Shown: positions 60,744 to 64,000 of the stretch, in pieces
How positions within the stretch are numbered: the stretch's first letter is position 1
Layout: each line of letters starts with the position of its first letter
Assembly (NCBI RefSeq): GCF_964204865.1
Contig: NC_135251.1
Location: 12,896,001-12,960,000, forward strand
DNA from: Styela clava
Taxonomy: Eukaryota; Chordata; Ascidiacea; Stolidobranchia; Styelidae
Length of the DNA: 64,000 nt
Direction of reading: 5' to 3'
Made by a program: the position numbers and the translations under genes
The notes under the pieces: generated by a model
Database searches by the model: none
Seen by the model: the letters and a program-made list of their open reading frames with translations, nothing else
Told to the model about the DNA's origin: nothing

Positions 60744-63700
60744 TTTTATTAAATCTAATTTTTATTTAAATCTATTACAGAAAAATCTGCGAAAATGTGA
60801 AAGCAAATATATATATAAGAGTGAAACTTAATACGGTGCTATGCATCAGAAGCTAAATTCGAACTATGTACCATGATGCTACATTGAACAACTTGTTCTA
60901 AGCGAGCCCAAATTCAAAATAAACCAGTAGAAATAAAGAAAATATCTTCATTCCATTTGTTAGTAAAAGTTTTGAACAAGAATTCAATGCAGTATGTGCA
61001 CCAAAAGTTTAAAATCCCCTAACAATTAACATCAAAAAATCAAAGTTACAATTTTGTCCTAAACTTAAGTAATATACAGTAGCTAAATTCTCTGTTTGAA
61101 CATATTATTCTTCCATAGAAGGGATTATTTATATTATTGAACTATTTATTATTCATAAAAATATTCGGATGGGAAGAACTGTCAAAAAAACTCCCAAGAT
61201 TATCAAACACCAGATGCCAATTTGAACAACTCCACAGGATACCTCACCCGGATTCAATATAGAACAATGAACTGATTTAATAATTAGCACACCATTCAAT
61301 CCCATTGTCATGATTAATTAAACACAGCGATTTAGGTTGAAATAGTAAATTACATTCAGATGCAGCTACTGGTAACAATACAGACAATGCTTTTTGTTAA
61401 GTACATAAGTAGCATGCTGGGCAATTTCCTTTCTTTAATAATACTTCTTAATATCTCCTTGCACCAAATCAAATATATTTTTTCCTTCCTTCATCCCAGG
61501 ATATCATTTTATTCTTTAATTTTAATTTTATTTCAGAATTTGGACAACCAATGACATGCAGACATGTAACAATGGTTATCACACTCCATTAAAATGTACC
61601 GGTACTCTTTTATTATAACACCCTCATCTTATGGCAAAAATGCAATCATGATAAGGTCTGTTGAAATGATTTTTAAGTTTTTTTTCAAATCCAAATCATC
61701 ATGCTTTATAGCACTGTGACACCAAAGTATTACACCAAAACTCTGAAACTTGTAGGATCCACATTTTTGCTGACCTATAAAATACCATACCGGTATACTA
61801 TCACCTTTGAGCGCATACCACCTGCATCAATCATTTATTTCGGTACTCTGACATAAAAACAAAACAACACAAAAACTGGACAAACAAACAAAATGCAGAG
61901 ATACCTGGAAGGCGAGCATAACACAAAATAAAGTTAAAAAACGTAAAAGTACGCGCCCGCCCACCAAAAAAAATAAAAAATATTACTACAAGAATACAAA
62001 AAACACGATTCAGAATCGGGCGAATGCTTTTTAAGGGATCTGTGGACAACTTACACAAAATATAACAAAATTTAGGTAGATAAATTAAATGTAATAGACT
62101 TCTGACGACCTCTTCCGTCCAATTATGGTAATCATCAGAATTTACCCCACATATCATACCTTATACATAAATGAAGTTGATTTTAAATATTTAACTCTGG
62201 GTCTGGAATTCTAGATTGTGTATTGCTAAATAAGTAAATAGCTGTAGGAAACATCTTGCTTTCAAATACATAAAAATATCACCATTCACCAATAATTTAT
62301 CAAATGTACAAACCATACCATTGCATACTGATAACTTTTATAAGTATAAGAAACCGCACATTTTCCTCCTAAACTTAACTGTTCCCCAATTCATTTTATT
62401 ACAGTATTATATGATATCATCACTCAATAGGGCAGAAGCGTGTTGTATTTCTTGGTATTTCAGTATTTATGCCGATTTTAGAATCGAGTCATTATATTTT
62501 TGAATAATGTTTTATTTATTTTTTGTGCCAAATAAATTCCAATGCCAAACAGAATTTTAGTATTTAAATTTTAGAATCGATAAAAAAACATGTATTTTGT
62601 ATTCAAAATATAATAATTCAACAACCTGACATCTGATTTTCCAGCAAGCTTAACGCAAAAACGTCTCGAATCCAATCAAAAACGATAAATGGAGTCAATT
62701 AACATTCTTTGACACATATCCGGATTGCAATCTTTTCTGCTATTTTTTGTGGAAGCTGCAGCTAAAATAGCCTAGGATTTTCAGGTCATTTCTTTTTAAA
62801 AAAAAGGTCTGTAAATACCACTTTTGGACAAAATCTTCAACTTTATTTTTCTGGATAGCGCTGACACAGTTTCGACAGGCGTTATGTCGGCCTCGGATAA
62901 TCCTTAATCAATAACCTTATACGTAGTGAGCAAGCGAGAAAACAAGATAGTTTTTTTTTCATTATTCACGAATATGATATACCAAATATAATATTTGGCA
63001 GGTGGCTTATAATCACATGCTATCGGAATCAGCTGTCGCGTAATGATATACCGCAATATCGTAACACGGTCAGTCAGGAAGAAACGGAAAACAAGTTCAG
63101 CGGTGCTGAGTGTTTATAGTTTATCATTAAAATATAACGTAATATTAAAGCCTTTATAAATTTGACAAGGCTACCTATTTCTTCCGTAGTAGAGTAGAAT
63201 AATATAAATTATTTTAGTTTTAATTCGGTTGAATAAGTAGCCAGGATGCAAAATGTTCATAGTTTATAAAATTGAATTAGATCAACGTGGAATTAGACGG
63301 TTGGGAGCACTGGCCACAAAATGGACTGTTGAAGGAGAAGCGTACGGCACCTGCAGTGGCATCCTCAGCAGTGATTTTGTTTATGAAATGCGATAAATCA
63401 ACCATTTGCAGACCTTTAGCATACAGCTGTAAGGTTAAGCCTTACCTACCATCTTTGAAGATGTCGAGAGGTCGCTTTGTCATGATTTATAGTTTGCAAC
63501 TTATCTTTACGCGCTTCAGTCATAAGCAGTTATCTGCTTTAAACAACTTTTCAATGCCTTTTTTTACACAGAAAAATAACATTTTTAATATCACTTTCAT
63601 CAAGAATACGTAGTTAGCTTTTAATCAGTTTCCTCCAAATATTTTATTTCCCACGTTTATTAATAAAAAGCTAATAAACTAAAGTAAAGGGATGAGATGC

Positions 63701-64000
63701 ATTACAGTCAATGCGCAGTCATTTAACTTCAAATGAATATAGTCATCGCTAATGCCCTAATGGTATCTAGTAAACACCTTTGCTTCTGGCACCCAAAGAA
63801 CTCTTTCGTAGAGTGATACCCGCTGTGTAAACCAGTATGTGTAATGCACTATCAGGTTCAACGCCTCTCCTGGAAAATTTGTTTAGTTTTTTTTTAGACA
63901 CGAGGTGAAACTATGAATCGCTTTGTGAATATTATGTTGTTTTTTTTGTTGGTAATTTTCTTCTTATTGTTGTGACAAAATTCCGGGCTTTTTGGGATTC
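60744..64000. other. Gene-free right flank
   Basis: The DRAP1 promoter should lie just above 60743. Beyond it the DNA is AT-rich and I recognise no exon, RNA or transposon with confidence. A 108-codon open frame at 63287-63613 on the plus strand (with GHW-type and KEKRTAPAVASS residues) starts at a non-ATG codon and matches no family I know. A gene could begin to the right of the window. Confidence 0.5.

Noticed and set aside
63287-63613. 108-codon open frame at the right edge
   Set aside because: It starts at GTG rather than ATG, matches no family I know, and its composition past residue 60 looks non-coding.

Overview
The window is nuclear DNA from an animal. It is AT-rich, and every recognisable gene is split into short exons with GT...AG introns of about 60 bp to 2.3 kb. 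The genes are conserved animal genes; WDPCP, golgin-84, acetoacetyl-CoA synthetase, NC2-alpha and an LBR-type sterol reductase point to a metazoan. The protein similarity to vertebrates together with compact genes would fit an invertebrate deuterostome, with a tunicate as my best guess, but the sequence alone does not prove that. There is no bacterial, organellar or viral gene content, no CRISPR array and no genuine tRNA or rRNA gene.

Layout. (1) 1-6789, plus strand: the last nine exons of a lamin B receptor / delta(14)-sterol reductase gene whose 5' exons lie outside the window. (2) 10918-18366, minus: a complete golgin-84 (GOLGA5) gene, convergent with LBR. (3) 18367-25118: a repeat graveyard (tRNA-derived SINEs, a dead hAT transposase, a dead LINE and a 980-bp hAT element). 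(4) 25119-26421, minus: a small P-loop sulfotransferase with a C-terminal membrane tail. (5) 28868-38957, minus: a complete acetoacetyl-CoA synthetase (AACS), 13 exons. (6) 41360-53744, minus: a complete WDPCP (fritz, CPLANE complex) gene, 14 exons. (7) 56537-60743, minus: NC2-alpha/DRAP1 with an unusually long C-terminal extension. (8) 60744-64000: no gene recognised.

I built the exon models by hand: each junction has GT/AG and each reading phase carries through, giving predicted proteins of 461+ (partial), 773, 253, 680, 739 and 530 residues. The genes do not form a pathway. They cover sterol reduction at the nuclear envelope, Golgi tethering, sulfation, cytosolic ketone-body use, ciliogenesis/planar polarity and transcriptional repression. 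Five consecutive genes share the minus strand, but the spacers of 2.4-6.8 kb argue against an operon.

The most distinctive content is mobile DNA. Two related MITE families have 8-bp target duplications. There are several nonautonomous hAT-like elements with clear target duplications, including one that split the B box of a SINE and one nested inside another. A 460-bp element has a 9-bp duplication (Mutator-like), and at least nine copies of one tRNA-derived SINE are present. I found no convincing new multi-gene system. The strongest novel leads are the MITE families and the extended DRAP1.
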